Source of the DNA: Afipia sp. P52-10
GTDB taxonomy: Bacteria; Pseudomonadota; Alphaproteobacteria; Rhizobiales; Xanthobacteraceae
Direction of reading: 5' to 3'
Length of the DNA stretch: 64,000 nucleotides
Assembly (NCBI RefSeq): GCF_000516555.1
Contig: NZ_AZSJ01000003.1
Coordinates: 1,010,065-1,074,064 of the forward strand
Shown: positions 8,527 to 17,594 of the stretch, in pieces
How the letters are laid out: each line of letters starts with the position of its first letter
How positions within the stretch are numbered: position 1 is the first letter of the stretch
The notes under the pieces: model-generated
Seen by the model: the letters and a program-made list of their open reading frames with translations, nothing else
What the model was told of the DNA's origin: nothing
The model's database searches: none
Position numbers and translations under genes: made by a program

Positions 8527-9732
8527 ATGGCTGATCCACTGTTCGCAGGTCTCAAGGTCATCGACTGCGCGAGCTTCATCGCTGCCCCCGCCGCCGCCAC
8601 CGTGCTGTCCGACTTCGGCGCCGACGTCATCAAGATCGAGCCGCCGGGCGAAGGCGACGGCTATCGCACGCTGCATGCACGCCCCGGCGCGCCGGAAGCC
8701 AAGGTCGATTACGCCTGGATGCACGGCGCACGCAACAAGCGCGGCATCGCGCTGAACCTGAAGTCCGAGCAGGGGCTCGAAGCGCTGTACCGGCTGGTGG
8801 ACAAGGCCGACGTGTTCGTCACCAACCTGCCGCTGCCCGTGCGCCGCCGTATGAAGATCTCCTACGAGGATCTGAGCGCCCGCAATCCCCGGCTGATCTA
8901 TGCCTCGTTTACCGCCTATGGCGAGGAAGGCGCCGAGGCCGACAAGACCGGCTTCGACTCCACCGCCTATTGGGCACGCTCCGGCCTGATGGACCAGGTG
9001 CGCCCCGACTCGAGCTCGCCGCCCGCGCGCGCGGTGGCCGGCATGGGCGATCACCCGTCAGGCATCGCGCTCTATGCGGCGATCGTCACCGGCCTCTACC
9101 GCCGTCAGCTGACCGGCAAGGGTGGGCTCGTCTCCTCCTCGCTGCTGGCGAACGGGCTGTGGACCAACTCGTTCCTGGTGCAGGCGCGGCTGGTCGGCGC
9201 GGAAATTCCGCTGCGGCCGAAGCGCTCGGAGTCCGACAGCGCCATGAGCAACGTCTATCGCACCCGCGATGACCGCTGGTTCAACCTGGCGATGGTCAAC
9301 GACATCAAACAGTATCCGATCCTGGTCGAGGCGCTCGGCCGGCCGGAGCTTGCGACCGACCCGCGCTTCGACACCCGCGAGAACCGTCGCGCCAACGGCC
9401 GCGCCCTGCTCGCCATCCTGGACGAGGAGTTCGCCAAGCACGACCTGACCGATCTGCGCAAACTGCTGGACGCCGCCGGTATCACCTTCGGTTTCGTCGG
9501 CACCATCGACGAAACGCTGAGCGACCAGCAGATGCGCGACGCCGGTGCGATCGTGCCGATGGCCGACGGCAACGGCGAGATCGTCTCGAGCCCGTTCCAG
9601 GTGGAAGGCGCACCGAAAACCGCACCGCGCCGCGCGCCTGCGCTCGGCCAGCACACCGACGAGGTGCTGGCCGAGTATGGCTACAGCGCCGCGGAGATCA
9701 AGGCGATGCGCGAGGCGCGCGCGATCGCCTGA
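8527..9732 (+). CDS. CaiB/BaiF family (class III) CoA-transferase, copy 2
   Basis: This is 401 residues from the ATG at 8527 (GAAGGA and AAGAAG upstream). It starts 85 bases after copy 1 and has the same signatures, including Asp175 in AGMGDHPSGI. The middle and C-terminal thirds diverge more, for example around residues 230-300 where copy 2 has a longer loop (RRANGRALLAILDEEF). Class III enzymes are interlocked dimers, and some act as heteromers of two paralogues, so the pair could form a heterodimeric enzyme. That is inference. It could equally be two homodimeric enzymes with different acids. Confidence 0.9.
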   Translation: MADPLFAGLKVIDCASFIAAPAAATVLSDFGADVIKIEPPGEGDGYRTLHARPGAPEAKVDYAWMHGARNKRGIALNLKSEQGLEALYRLVDKADVFVTNLPLPVRRRMKISYEDLSARNPRLIYASFTAYGEEGAEADKTGFDSTAYWARSGLMDQVRPDSSSPPARAVAGMGDHPSGIALYAAIVTGLYRRQLTGKGGLVSSSLLANGLWTNSFLVQARLVGAEIPLRPKRSESDSAMSNVYRTRDDRWFNLAMVNDIKQYPILVEALGRPELATDPRFDTRENRRANGRALLAILDEEFAKHDLTDLRKLLDAAGITFGFVGTIDETLSDQQMRDAGAIVPMADGNGEIVSSPFQVEGAPKTAPRRAPALGQHTDEVLAEYGYSAAEIKAMREARAIA

Positions 9733-10037
9733 GGGCGGAGCCCCTCTCGCAATGCGATATCGCTTCCGGACCCAGCGCCGGAAGCGCGACGCATGTGGAA
9801 CGACAGTCGTTTCGCTCTCGTGTCCGATGCGCCCGGCGGCATTGCTGCATTGACGCAGCGTTCGTTGTCTAAAATCTCCGAGCATGGTGTGCTTCGCAGG
9901 CGTTCGCACGCAACAGGCGAACGCCTGGGCATGGTCCGGCAGGGGGAACACCCGAAGGCAAGCGTGCACCGATAACGATCAATCACCGCCCGGCGCAGAA
10001 AGCCGAGGCGCAGCGAGGGGAGCGCGCCGGCGCGGGC
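9733..10037. other. Intergenic region with two palindromes, 305 bases
   Basis: No gene is seen. It holds a 9-base-arm hairpin (CGCTTCCGG at 9761-9769, CCGGAAGCG at 9778-9786) without a T run. A perfect 11-base-arm inverted repeat also lies here (CAGGCGTTCGC at 9897-9907, GCGAACGCCTG at 9917-9927). The first may end the CoA-transferase transcript. GAGGGGAG just before 10022 may be part of the next gene's leader. Confidence 0.5.
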
Positions 10038-11198
10038 ATGAACTACCGATTCGTCCTTCCCATGATGGCGACCGCGTTCTTCGAACTGTCGGTCGTCTCG
10101 ATCGTCCGCGTCACCACGTCCTATCGCGCCATCGAACTCGGCCTGTCCGCCGCCTGGATCGGCATCATCACCGCCGCATTTGCCGTCTTTCCCGTGCTGC
10201 TCGCCCTGAAGGTCGGGCGCGCGATCGATCGCGGCAACGACATCCTGATGGTCCGCGCCGGCACGGCGATGCTGGTGGTCGCCTGCGCGGGCGTCGCCAT
10301 GCTGCCTTCGATCGCCATGCTGCTGCTGTTCACCGCGGTCCTCGGCATCGGCCACCTGCTGCTGTCGATCGGCGTGCAGGTGCTGTGCGCACAACAGCCC
10401 GGTCCCGGCGTGATGGAGCGCATGCTTGGCAACTACATGATCGCCACCGCCGTCGGCCAGGGAGCGGGCCCCGCGGTGGTCGGATGGATGGGCGGCTCGG
10501 CCGCGATCCCGCCGACGCAGCCGCTGTTCTGGATCGCGCTCGGCACCGCCGTCCTCGCCTTCCTCTCCAGCCTGCTGCTGCAATCCGGCCTCGACCGCAC
10601 GCCGCAGGCCGAGGGCGGCAAGCCGACGCCGGTGCGCGACATCATCCGCAGCCCGGGCTTTGCCGTCATCTTCTTCGTCAGCGTCGTGACCGTGGTGGCT
10701 CAGGACCTGATCGTCGTCTACCTGCCGCTGCTCGGCACCGAGCGCAACATCGCGGTCGACGTGATCGGGTCGCTGCTGGCGGTGCGCGCCTTCTCCGCCG
10801 TGCTGTCGCGGCTGTTCTTCGCAAGACTCAGCGCCCTGCTCGGCAGCACCCGGCTGATGGTGGCCAGCACCGTCGCCGGCGCGCTGGCGTTCGTCTGTCT
10901 CGCCGCGCCATTCCCTGTCGCCTCCATGTATGCCTCGATCGCCATCGTCGGCGGCGCGCTCGGCATCGCCGTCACCACAGCGATCTCCAGCCTGCTGGCG
11001 CTGGTCGGCAGCGAGGTCCGCGGCACTGCGAACTCGCTCCGCACCGGCGGCACCCGCCTCGGCCAGGTGGTGATCCCGTTCCTGGCCGGTATTCTCGCCA
11101 CCGCCGCCGGCGTCGCCAGCGTGTTCATCGTCATCGGCGCGAGCCTGGCGATGGCTGCGACCGCCGTGCAGTTCATCCGTCCGCGCTCGACGAGTTGA
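10038..11198 (+). CDS. MFS transporter
   Basis: This 386-residue protein has about 12 hydrophobic segments. The loop after helix 2 reads LKVGRAIDRGND, the major-facilitator G-R-x-x-D-R signature, and helix 11 onward contains RGTANSLRTGGTRLGQVV. The N-terminus MNYRFVLPMMATAFFELSVV and the overall pattern fit small-molecule carriers of the inner membrane. It is the third gene in a row pointing the same way as the CoA-transferases and is followed 87 bases later by the isomerase gene. It may import the acid that the neighbouring enzymes process; this is not proven by the sequence. Confidence 0.85.
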   Translation: MNYRFVLPMMATAFFELSVVSIVRVTTSYRAIELGLSAAWIGIITAAFAVFPVLLALKVGRAIDRGNDILMVRAGTAMLVVACAGVAMLPSIAMLLLFTAVLGIGHLLLSIGVQVLCAQQPGPGVMERMLGNYMIATAVGQGAGPAVVGWMGGSAAIPPTQPLFWIALGTAVLAFLSSLLLQSGLDRTPQAEGGKPTPVRDIIRSPGFAVIFFVSVVTVVAQDLIVVYLPLLGTERNIAVDVIGSLLAVRAFSAVLSRLFFARLSALLGSTRLMVASTVAGALAFVCLAAPFPVASMYASIAIVGGALGIAVTTAISSLLALVGSEVRGTANSLRTGGTRLGQVVIPFLAGILATAAGVASVFIVIGASLAMAATAVQFIRPRSTS

Positions 11199-11285
11199 CA
11201 AGGCGCCCTCCGATTCGTCACCTTTCGCGTTGCTCAGGCACGGTCTGATCACACGAACAGGGACGCACTTTTGGAACGCGCCTGA

Positions 11286-12068
11286 ATGCCCCGCTTCGCC
11301 GCCAATCTGACGTTGATGTTCAACGAGGTGCCGCTGCTCGAACGGTTCGAGGCGGCGGCGCAGGCGGGCTTTCGCGCGGTGGAGGTGCTGTTTCCCTACG
11401 AGGCGCCACCGGCTGCGATCGCCGAAGCCCTGCGGCGCAACGACCTGACGCCCGCGCTGTTCAACATGGCGCCCGGCGACTATGAGGCCGGCGAACGCGG
11501 CCTCGCCTGCCTCCCCGGCCGCTTCAGCGAATTCCAACACGCGGTCGACACCGCACTGCTCTACGCGCACGCGACCGGCGTCCGCCGCTTTCACCTGATG
11601 GCCGGCAAGGGTGACCGCAACGATCCCGACGCGGTGGCCGCCTACTGCAAGTCCGTCGCCTATGCGGCCGAGACGCTGACCCGCGAGCACATCGAGATCC
11701 TGCTGGAGCCGATCAACAGCCGCGACATGCCGGGATACTTCCTCAACGATTTCGGCTTCGCCGAGGATCTAATCCACGAGCTGGCGCTGCCGAACGTGAA
11801 GCTGCAATTCGACATTTACCATCGCCAGATCATGCACGGCGACGTCACCACCGCACTGCGGCGGCTGATGCCGATCATCGGCCACATCCAGATCGCGAGT
11901 GTGCCGTCGCGGCACGAACCGGATCGCGGCGAGCTCAACTATCCGTTCCTGTTCGACGAACTCGACCGGCTCGGCTATCGCGGCTTCGTCGGCTGCGAGT
12001 ATCGCCCACGCAAGGACACGCTGGACGGGCTCGACTGGTTCCTTCCCTACAAGGGCAAGCTGGCCTAA
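11286..12068 (+). CDS. hyi: Hydroxypyruvate isomerase family TIM-barrel protein (Hyi/OtnI-like)
   Basis: At 260 residues this matches the usual length of Hyi. Family landmarks in order: FAANLTLMFNEVPLLERF, GFRAVEVLFPYE, NMAPGDYEAGERGLAC, the metal glutamate in ILLEPINSRDMPG, LQFDIYHRQIMHGD, GHIQIASVPSRHEP and FVGCEYRPR. These give the Glu-Asp-His-Glu metal site. Hyi interconverts hydroxypyruvate and tartronate semialdehyde; OtnI relatives act on 2-oxo-tetronate. Which of the two applies cannot be decided, as no glyoxylate carboligase or tartronate-semialdehyde reductase is nearby. The amidase follows 40 bases later. Confidence 0.85.
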   Translation: MPRFAANLTLMFNEVPLLERFEAAAQAGFRAVEVLFPYEAPPAAIAEALRRNDLTPALFNMAPGDYEAGERGLACLPGRFSEFQHAVDTALLYAHATGVRRFHLMAGKGDRNDPDAVAAYCKSVAYAAETLTREHIEILLEPINSRDMPGYFLNDFGFAEDLIHELALPNVKLQFDIYHRQIMHGDVTTALRRLMPIIGHIQIASVPSRHEPDRGELNYPFLFDELDRLGYRGFVGCEYRPRKDTLDGLDWFLPYKGKLA

Positions 12069-12108
12069 GCGGCCGCACTGTGCTCTGCTGTCGCAAGGGA
12101 GGGCTCTC

Positions 12109-13596
12109 ATGACGTCTCATAACACCCAGCGGACCATGGCGTCTGCATCCGCTCCCACGATCTCCGACATCGTGATGATGGATGCGCTGCCGCTCGGCCA
12201 GGCGCTGCGCGCACGCAGGCTTTCCTGCGTCGAAGTGATGAACGCCTATCTCGATCATATCGAGCGCTTCAACCCTACAGTTAACGCCATCATCTCGCTG
12301 CGCGAACGCAAGGACCTGATCGCGGAAGCAGGCCAACGTGACGACCAGTTCCGGCGCGGCGAGGACATGGGCCCGCTGCACGGCATGCCGCAGGCGATCA
12401 AGGATCTCGCCGCCACCAAGGGCTTGCGCACCACGCAAGGCTCACCGATCTTCAAGGACACGGTGCCTAGCGCCGATGCGCTGTTCGTCGAACGCATGCG
12501 CAAGGCTGGCGCGATCATCATCGGCAAGACCAACACGCCGGAATTCGGCCTCGGCTCGCAGACCTACAATCCGGTGTTCGGCGCAACCGGCAACGCCTAC
12601 GACCCGACCAAGACTTCCGGCGGATCGAGCGGCGGCGCTGCGGTCGCGCTGGCGCTGCGCATGCTGCCGGTCGCCGATGGTGGCGATCATGCTGGCTCGC
12701 TGCGCAACCCGGCGGCCTTCAACAACGTGCTCGGCTTCCGTACCTCGTTCGGGCGGGTCCCGCAAAGTGGAGACGATGTGTTTCTGCCGGGCTTGAGCGT
12801 GACCGGTCCGATGGCGCGCACCACCGCCGACCTGCAGATGCTGCTCGCGGTGCAGTCCGGCTACGATGACCGCGTGCCGCTGTCGATCGGCGATCCGCAC
12901 AGCTACGAAACCCCGCCGCTCACGGGCACCATGAAAGGAAAGCGGCTCGGCTGGATCGGCGACTTCGGCGGTCACCTGCCGATGGAGGCCGGCGTGCTCG
13001 ACCTATGCCGCGCCGCGCTGCGCACGTTCGAGACTATGGGATGCATCGTCGAGGAAGTGACGCCGGACTTCGACCCGGAGACGATCTGGAAGGCATGGCT
13101 GGTGTTGCGGGCCTGGCTGCAGGGATCGAGACTGAACGCCGCCTATGACAACCCGGCGACGCGTCACCTGCTGAAGCCGGAAGCGCAATGGGAAGTCGAG
13201 CAAGGCAAAAAGCTCTCCGCCTTCGACATCATGGCGGCCTCGACCACGCGCAGCGCCTGGTATCAGGTGGTCCGCTCGCTGTTCCAGCACTACGACTACC
13301 TGCTGCTACCAAGTGCCCAGGTGTTTCCATTCGCGAAGGACACGCACTGGCCGAAAGAGATCGCCGGCAAGCGTATGGACACCTATCACCGCTGGATGGA
13401 GGTGGTGATCCCGGTCACCATGTCCGGCTGTCCAGCGATTAGCGTGCCGGTCGGCTTCAATGCCGCCGGATTGCCGATGGGCATGCAGATCGTCGGCCCC
13501 AATCGCGCCGAGCATGCGGTGCTGCAACTCGCCCACGCCTATGAACTGGCGACCGGCTGGACCTCGAAAGTTCGTCCGCCGCTGCTCACGGCCTAG
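12109..13596 (+). CDS. Amidase (amidase-signature family)
   Basis: From the ATG at 12109 (AAGGGAGGG upstream) this is 495 residues. The Ser-cisSer-Lys triad is visible: Lys98 in QAIKDLAATKG, cis-serine in SGGSSGGAA near residues 173-174, and nucleophile Ser197 in DGGDHAGSLRNPAAF. The family normally has D-x-G-G-S-(I/L)-R at the nucleophile; here two extra residues (DH) precede AGS, a modest variant. It hydrolyses an amide to acid and ammonia in the cytoplasm; the substrate is unknown. An alternative start is the ATG at 12136. It probably shares a transcript with the hyi-like gene. Confidence 0.9.
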   Translation: MTSHNTQRTMASASAPTISDIVMMDALPLGQALRARRLSCVEVMNAYLDHIERFNPTVNAIISLRERKDLIAEAGQRDDQFRRGEDMGPLHGMPQAIKDLAATKGLRTTQGSPIFKDTVPSADALFVERMRKAGAIIIGKTNTPEFGLGSQTYNPVFGATGNAYDPTKTSGGSSGGAAVALALRMLPVADGGDHAGSLRNPAAFNNVLGFRTSFGRVPQSGDDVFLPGLSVTGPMARTTADLQMLLAVQSGYDDRVPLSIGDPHSYETPPLTGTMKGKRLGWIGDFGGHLPMEAGVLDLCRAALRTFETMGCIVEEVTPDFDPETIWKAWLVLRAWLQGSRLNAAYDNPATRHLLKPEAQWEVEQGKKLSAFDIMAASTTRSAWYQVVRSLFQHYDYLLLPSAQVFPFAKDTHWPKEIAGKRMDTYHRWMEVVIPVTMSGCPAISVPVGFNAAGLPMGMQIVGPNRAEHAVLQLAHAYELATGWTSKVRPPLLTA

Positions 13597-13648
13597 CGAG
13601 CAGGCCTCTTGAACAATCTCTTGAACAATCTCTCGGGTCATTCTTTCG

Positions 13649-13694
13649 GCATGGTCTCTGCCGAAAACCGGTTTCCCCTTTTCGGGATCATGCC
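13649..13694. repeat. Dispersed palindromic (REP-like) element
   Basis: GGCATGGTC and GATCATGCC bracket the core CCGAAAACCGGTTTCCCCTT and TTCGG. It is the same family as 2812-2860 and 30636-30705. It sits between the amidase stop and the putA start, ending 16 bases before the start codon. Confidence 0.65.
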
Positions 13695-13709
13695 CTAACA
13701 TCCGGCCTC

Positions 13710-16700
13710 ATGCCGGATACGCCCCTGCCGCCGAGCTTCGACGTGCCCTACGTCGCCGACGATCGCGCGATCGCCGCGCGGCTGCTACAGGATGCGCGGC
13801 TTCGCCCCGATCAGGACGCCCGCATTGATGCGACGGCCACGCGCTTGATTACGGCAATCAGAGAGCGGCGTAGCGGTGTCGGCGGCGTCGAGGAAATGCT
13901 GCACGAGTTTGCCCTGTCCACCAAAGAAGGGCTGGCGCTGATGGTTTTGGCCGAGGCGCTGTTGCGGGTGCCAGATGCGGCCACCGCTGACCGCTTCATC
14001 GAAGACAAGCTGGAGCAAGGCGACTTCGCCCATCATCGGACGCAGTCGGAAACGCTGGTGGTCTCCGCATCCGCCTGGGCGCTCGGCCTCTCGGCCAGCG
14101 TGATCCAGCCCGGAGAGACGCCGCAGGGCACCATTGGCCGGCTGGTCAAGCGGCTCGGCCTGCCGGCGGTGCGCCTCGCCACCCGGCAGGCGATGCGGCT
14201 GATGGGCAACCACTTCGTGCTCGGCGAAACCATCGACGCGGCGCTGTCGCGGGCGCAGTCCGGGGCGACGTATGCGGAGCGCTACTCGTTCGACATGCTG
14301 GGCGAAGGCGCGCGCACTGCCGCCGATGCCCAGCGCTACTACGACGCCTATGCCGAAGCCATCGAAGCGATCGGCGCCGCCGCCGGCAACCGCCCCCTGC
14401 CGGGCCGACCGGGCATCTCCGTAAAGCTGTCGGCGCTGCATCCCCGCTACGAGGCGACCAGCCGCGCGCGGATCATGACCGAGTTGGTGCCGCGGCTTAC
14501 CGCGCTGGCACGCCAGGCGAAACGCCACAATCTCAACCTGACGGTGGACGCGGAGGAAGCCGACCGGCTGGAGCTGTCACTCGACGTCATCGCCGCCGTC
14601 TTCGCCGACCCCTCGCTCGCGGGCTGGGACGGATTTGGCCTCGCGATCCAGGCTTATCAGAGCCGGGCCATGCACGTGATCGACAGCATCGGCGAGCTCG
14701 CGCATCGGCTCAACCGCCGCGCCATGGTGCGGCTGGTGAAAGGTGCCTATTGGGACACCGAGATCAAGCGGGCACAGGAGCGCGGGCTTGACGGGTATCC
14801 GGTGTTCACGCGCAAGGCGATGACCGATCTCAACTACATCGCCTGCGCCAAGCGGCTGCTGGCCCTGCGCCCGCGCATCTTTCCGCAATTCGCCACTCAC
14901 AACGCGCTGACGGTGGCAACCGTGCGCGAACTCGCCGGCGACGACGGCAGCTACGAATTCCAGCGGCTGCACGGCATGGGCGATGCGCTCTATGAGGAAC
15001 TGCGCGCAGACCATCCAAACCTCGCCTGCCGCACCTATGCGCCGGTCGGCAGCCATCGCGACCTGCTCGCCTATCTGGTGCGACGGCTGCTCGAGAACGG
15101 CGCGAACTCGTCGTTCGTTGCCGTCGCAGCCGACCCTTCGGTGCCGATCGAACGTCTGTTGAAGCGGCCGGACGCCATCATCGGCGCGCCGGAGCAGGCG
15201 AATCATCATGCGCTGCCTTTGCCGCGCGATCTCTACCAGCCTGAGCGGATCAATTCGTCCGGCATCGAGTTCGGCCATCGCACGGCGCTCGATGCGCTCG
15301 TCAAGGCTGTCGCCGCCGAGACCACCGAACCTCGCGCCATGCCTTTGATTGACGGTACCCCCGCCGCCGGGCCGAACCGCGCCGTCGTCAGTCCGATCGA
15401 TGTCAAGACGATCGTTGGACAGGTCGGCGAGGCAACACCAGAGCAAGCGGCCGCCGCGGTCCGCGCAGCCCGGGCCGGCTTCGCTGCCTGGAGCACCACG
15501 GCGGCGGACACCCGCGCCCGCGCGCTGGAAACAGCAGCGGACCTGCTGGAACGGCGGCGCGCGCATCTCATCGCGCTGTTGCAGCGCGAGGGCGGCAAGA
15601 CGCTGGACGACGCGGTATCGGAGGTGCGCGAGGCCGCCGACTTCTGCCGCTACTATGCAGCGCAAGGACGCAAGCTGTTCGGCGCCGACCAGCCGCTACC
15701 GGGACCGACCGGCGAGCGCAACGTGCTGCGTCTGCGCGGACGCGGCGTGTTCGCGGCGATCTCGCCGTGGAATTTTCCGCTGGCGATCTTCATCGGCCAG
15801 ATCACGGCCGCGCTGATGGCCGGCAATACCGTGGTGGCGAAGCCCGCCGAGCAGACCCCGCTGGTCGCGTTCGAAGCCATCAGGCTTCTGCACGACGCCG
15901 GTATTCCAACCTCCGCGCTGCAATTCGTCCCCGGCGACAGCCGCATCGGCGGCACTCTGGTCGCACATCCGGACATCGCAGGCGTCGTGTTCACCGGTTC
16001 GACCGAGGTCGCCCGCATCATCAACCGAGCGCTGGCCGCGAAGGATGGACCGATCGTACCGTTGATCGCCGAGACCGGCGGCATCAACGCCATGATCGTC
16101 GATGCCACCGCGCTGCCCGAGCAGGTCGCCGACGACGTGATCACTTCCGCCTTCCGCTCGGCGGGACAGCGCTGTTCGGCGCTGCGGCTGCTGTTTCTGC
16201 AGGACGATGTCGCCGAGCGGATGATCGGCATCATCACCGGCAGCGCGCGCGAGCTTGCGGTCGGCGATCCACGCGAGATTGCGACCCATGTCGGGCCGGT
16301 GATTGATCGCGACGCCAAGGACAAACTGGACGCGCACATCGCCCGCATGCAGACGTCGGCACGCGTGCACTTCGCCGGTGAGGCACCCGCCTCGGGGTTC
16401 TTCGTCGCGCCGCATGTCATCGAACTGAACCGCGCCAGCGACCTCACCGAGGAGGTGTTCGGTCCGATCCTGCACGTCGTCCGTTACAAGGCGAGCGACC
16501 TTCCCGCCGTGATCGAGGCGATCGCGCGCAGCGGCTATGGCCTCACTTTCGGCCTGCACTCGCGCATCGACGAGACCATGGATGAGGTGGTGGCGCGGCT
16601 TGCGACCGGCAACATCTACGTCAACCGCAACATGATCGGGGCGGTGGTCGGCGTGCAGCCGTTCGGCGGGCACGGCCTGTCCGGAACTGGCCCGAAGGCC

Positions 16701-16805
16701 GGCGGGCCGCATTACCTGGTGCGCTTCGCCACCGAACAGACCATCACGGTCAACACCGCGGCGGCCGGCGGCAACGCGGCACTGATGGCCCAGGACGATG
16801 GCTAA
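13710..16805 (+). CDS. putA: Bifunctional proline dehydrogenase / L-glutamate-gamma-semialdehyde dehydrogenase
   Basis: At 1031 residues this is the short, non-DNA-binding form of PutA: the N-terminal ribbon-helix-helix of the roughly 1300-residue E. coli type is absent. The FAD-binding barrel shows SVKLSALHPRYEA, RLVKGAYWDTEIKRAQ, LHGMGDALYE and APVGSHRDLLAYLVRRLLENGANSSF. The aldehyde-dehydrogenase half begins near residue 540 and has SPWNFPLAIF, the catalytic glutamate in AETGGINAM and the catalytic cysteine in SAGQRCSALR near residue 820. It oxidises proline to glutamate with channelling of the semialdehyde, at the inner face of the membrane. No proline regulator is seen beside it. Confidence 0.97.
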   Translation: MPDTPLPPSFDVPYVADDRAIAARLLQDARLRPDQDARIDATATRLITAIRERRSGVGGVEEMLHEFALSTKEGLALMVLAEALLRVPDAATADRFIEDKLEQGDFAHHRTQSETLVVSASAWALGLSASVIQPGETPQGTIGRLVKRLGLPAVRLATRQAMRLMGNHFVLGETIDAALSRAQSGATYAERYSFDMLGEGARTAADAQRYYDAYAEAIEAIGAAAGNRPLPGRPGISVKLSALHPRYEATSRARIMTELVPRLTALARQAKRHNLNLTVDAEEADRLELSLDVIAAVFADPSLAGWDGFGLAIQAYQSRAMHVIDSIGELAHRLNRRAMVRLVKGAYWDTEIKRAQERGLDGYPVFTRKAMTDLNYIACAKRLLALRPRIFPQFATHNALTVATVRELAGDDGSYEFQRLHGMGDALYEELRADHPNLACRTYAPVGSHRDLLAYLVRRLLENGANSSFVAVAADPSVPIERLLKRPDAIIGAPEQANHHALPLPRDLYQPERINSSGIEFGHRTALDALVKAVAAETTEPRAMPLIDGTPAAGPNRAVVSPIDVKTIVGQVGEATPEQAAAAVRAARAGFAAWSTTAADTRARALETAADLLERRRAHLIALLQREGGKTLDDAVSEVREAADFCRYYAAQGRKLFGADQPLPGPTGERNVLRLRGRGVFAAISPWNFPLAIFIGQITAALMAGNTVVAKPAEQTPLVAFEAIRLLHDAGIPTSALQFVPGDSRIGGTLVAHPDIAGVVFTGSTEVARIINRALAAKDGPIVPLIAETGGINAMIVDATALPEQVADDVITSAFRSAGQRCSALRLLFLQDDVAERMIGIITGSARELAVGDPREIATHVGPVIDRDAKDKLDAHIARMQTSARVHFAGEAPASGFFVAPHVIELNRASDLTEEVFGPILHVVRYKASDLPAVIEAIARSGYGLTFGLHSRIDETMDEVVARLATGNIYVNRNMIGAVVGVQPFGGHGLSGTGPKAGGPHYLVRFATEQTITVNTAAAGGNAALMAQDDG

Positions 16806-16860
16806 AGGGGCGGCGACGAACGCTGGCCAAAGGAGGCACGATCAAGCAGGACACTTTGCG

Positions 16861-17349
16861 CTACGAGGCGGCGCGATCGCCGACGCCCCAAAAGCGGCGC
16901 TGGTAATGTACCATGCCGTCGCCCGGATCGCCGAGCAGGCTGGCCGTGACCTCGCCGACGATGATCACATGATCGCCGCCTGGAAAATGATCCGCCTTCT
17001 TGCAGATCAGCGTCGCCAACGCGTCCTTCACCACCGGCAGATCGTGGTGCGAATCGACGAACGTATCGCCGACGAACTTCTCCACGCCGCGCTTGGCGAA
17101 ACGCTCCGCGAGCTCCTGATGGTGCGGGCGCAGGATGCTGATCGCGAACTTCTCCGCCGTCGCGAAAACTGGATAACATTCCGCCGACAGGTTCAGGCAG
17201 GCCAGCACCAGCGGCGGATTGGCCGAGACCGACGTGAACGAACTCGCGGTGAACCCTCTGGCCACGCCATCCTCGTCGCGCGTGGTGACCAGCACCACGC
17301 CGCTCGGATAGCGGGAGAAGACTTCCTTGAATTCCGCCGTTTGTGTCAT
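16861..17349 (-). CDS. Flavin reductase-like FMN-binding protein
   Basis: Starting at the ATG at 17349 gives 162 residues, the usual length of HpaC/flavin-reductase-domain proteins. Typical segments are FSRYPSGVVLVTTRDEDG, GFTASSFTSVSANPPLVLAC, the HHQELAERFA region and a C-terminal MVHYQRRFWGV. Such enzymes supply reduced FMN/FAD with NAD(P)H to two-component monooxygenases. An HpaB-like hydroxylase lies at 31202-32755 and could be a partner, but the two are 14 kb apart and the link is inference. The longer frame to 17457 runs into a dispersed repeat and is not believed. Confidence 0.85.
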   Translation of the reverse strand: MTQTAEFKEVFSRYPSGVVLVTTRDEDGVARGFTASSFTSVSANPPLVLACLNLSAECYPVFATAEKFAISILRPHHQELAERFAKRGVEKFVGDTFVDSHHDLPVVKDALATLICKKADHFPGGDHVIIVGEVTASLLGDPGDGMVHYQRRFWGVGDRAAS

Positions 17350-17380
17350 GCGCCGATCCGCCCAGTCTTGGAGCTTCTTA

Positions 17381-17430
17381 CTTGACGCGTCTTCTTCACG
17401 CGAACCGGTGCCCACTTCGCTCGAAAACGC
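17381..17430. repeat. Dispersed repeat, related to 60068-60111
   Basis: The reverse complement begins GCGTTTTCGAGCGAAGTGGG and continues with ACCGGTTCGCGTGAAGAAGA, closely matching the element at 60068-60111. It lies in the leader of the flavin reductase gene. Confidence 0.6.
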
Positions 17431-17594
17431 CCAGCGCCGCGCAAGCGACGCCAGCACCTATATGTGCGTTAGATCGGCCAGCTCTGCAATGACACTTCGA
17501 GATGCCAGCGTTGACATGGCGATGGCATGACCCGCCGCTGACGAAGGCCGCCAGGACGCGCGATCCGGACGCGACCACGCTTCGGAGGAAAAGA

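Noticed and set aside
9681..11690. 669-codon open frame on the minus strand
   Set aside because: It runs antisense to the MFS transporter, is dominated by Arg/Gly/Ala/Asp/His repeats typical of shadow frames in GC-rich DNA, and lacks a ribosome-binding site or any domain.
14577..15665. 362-codon frame antisense to putA
   Set aside because: It overlaps a certain gene, has low-complexity Arg-rich content and no recognisable domain.
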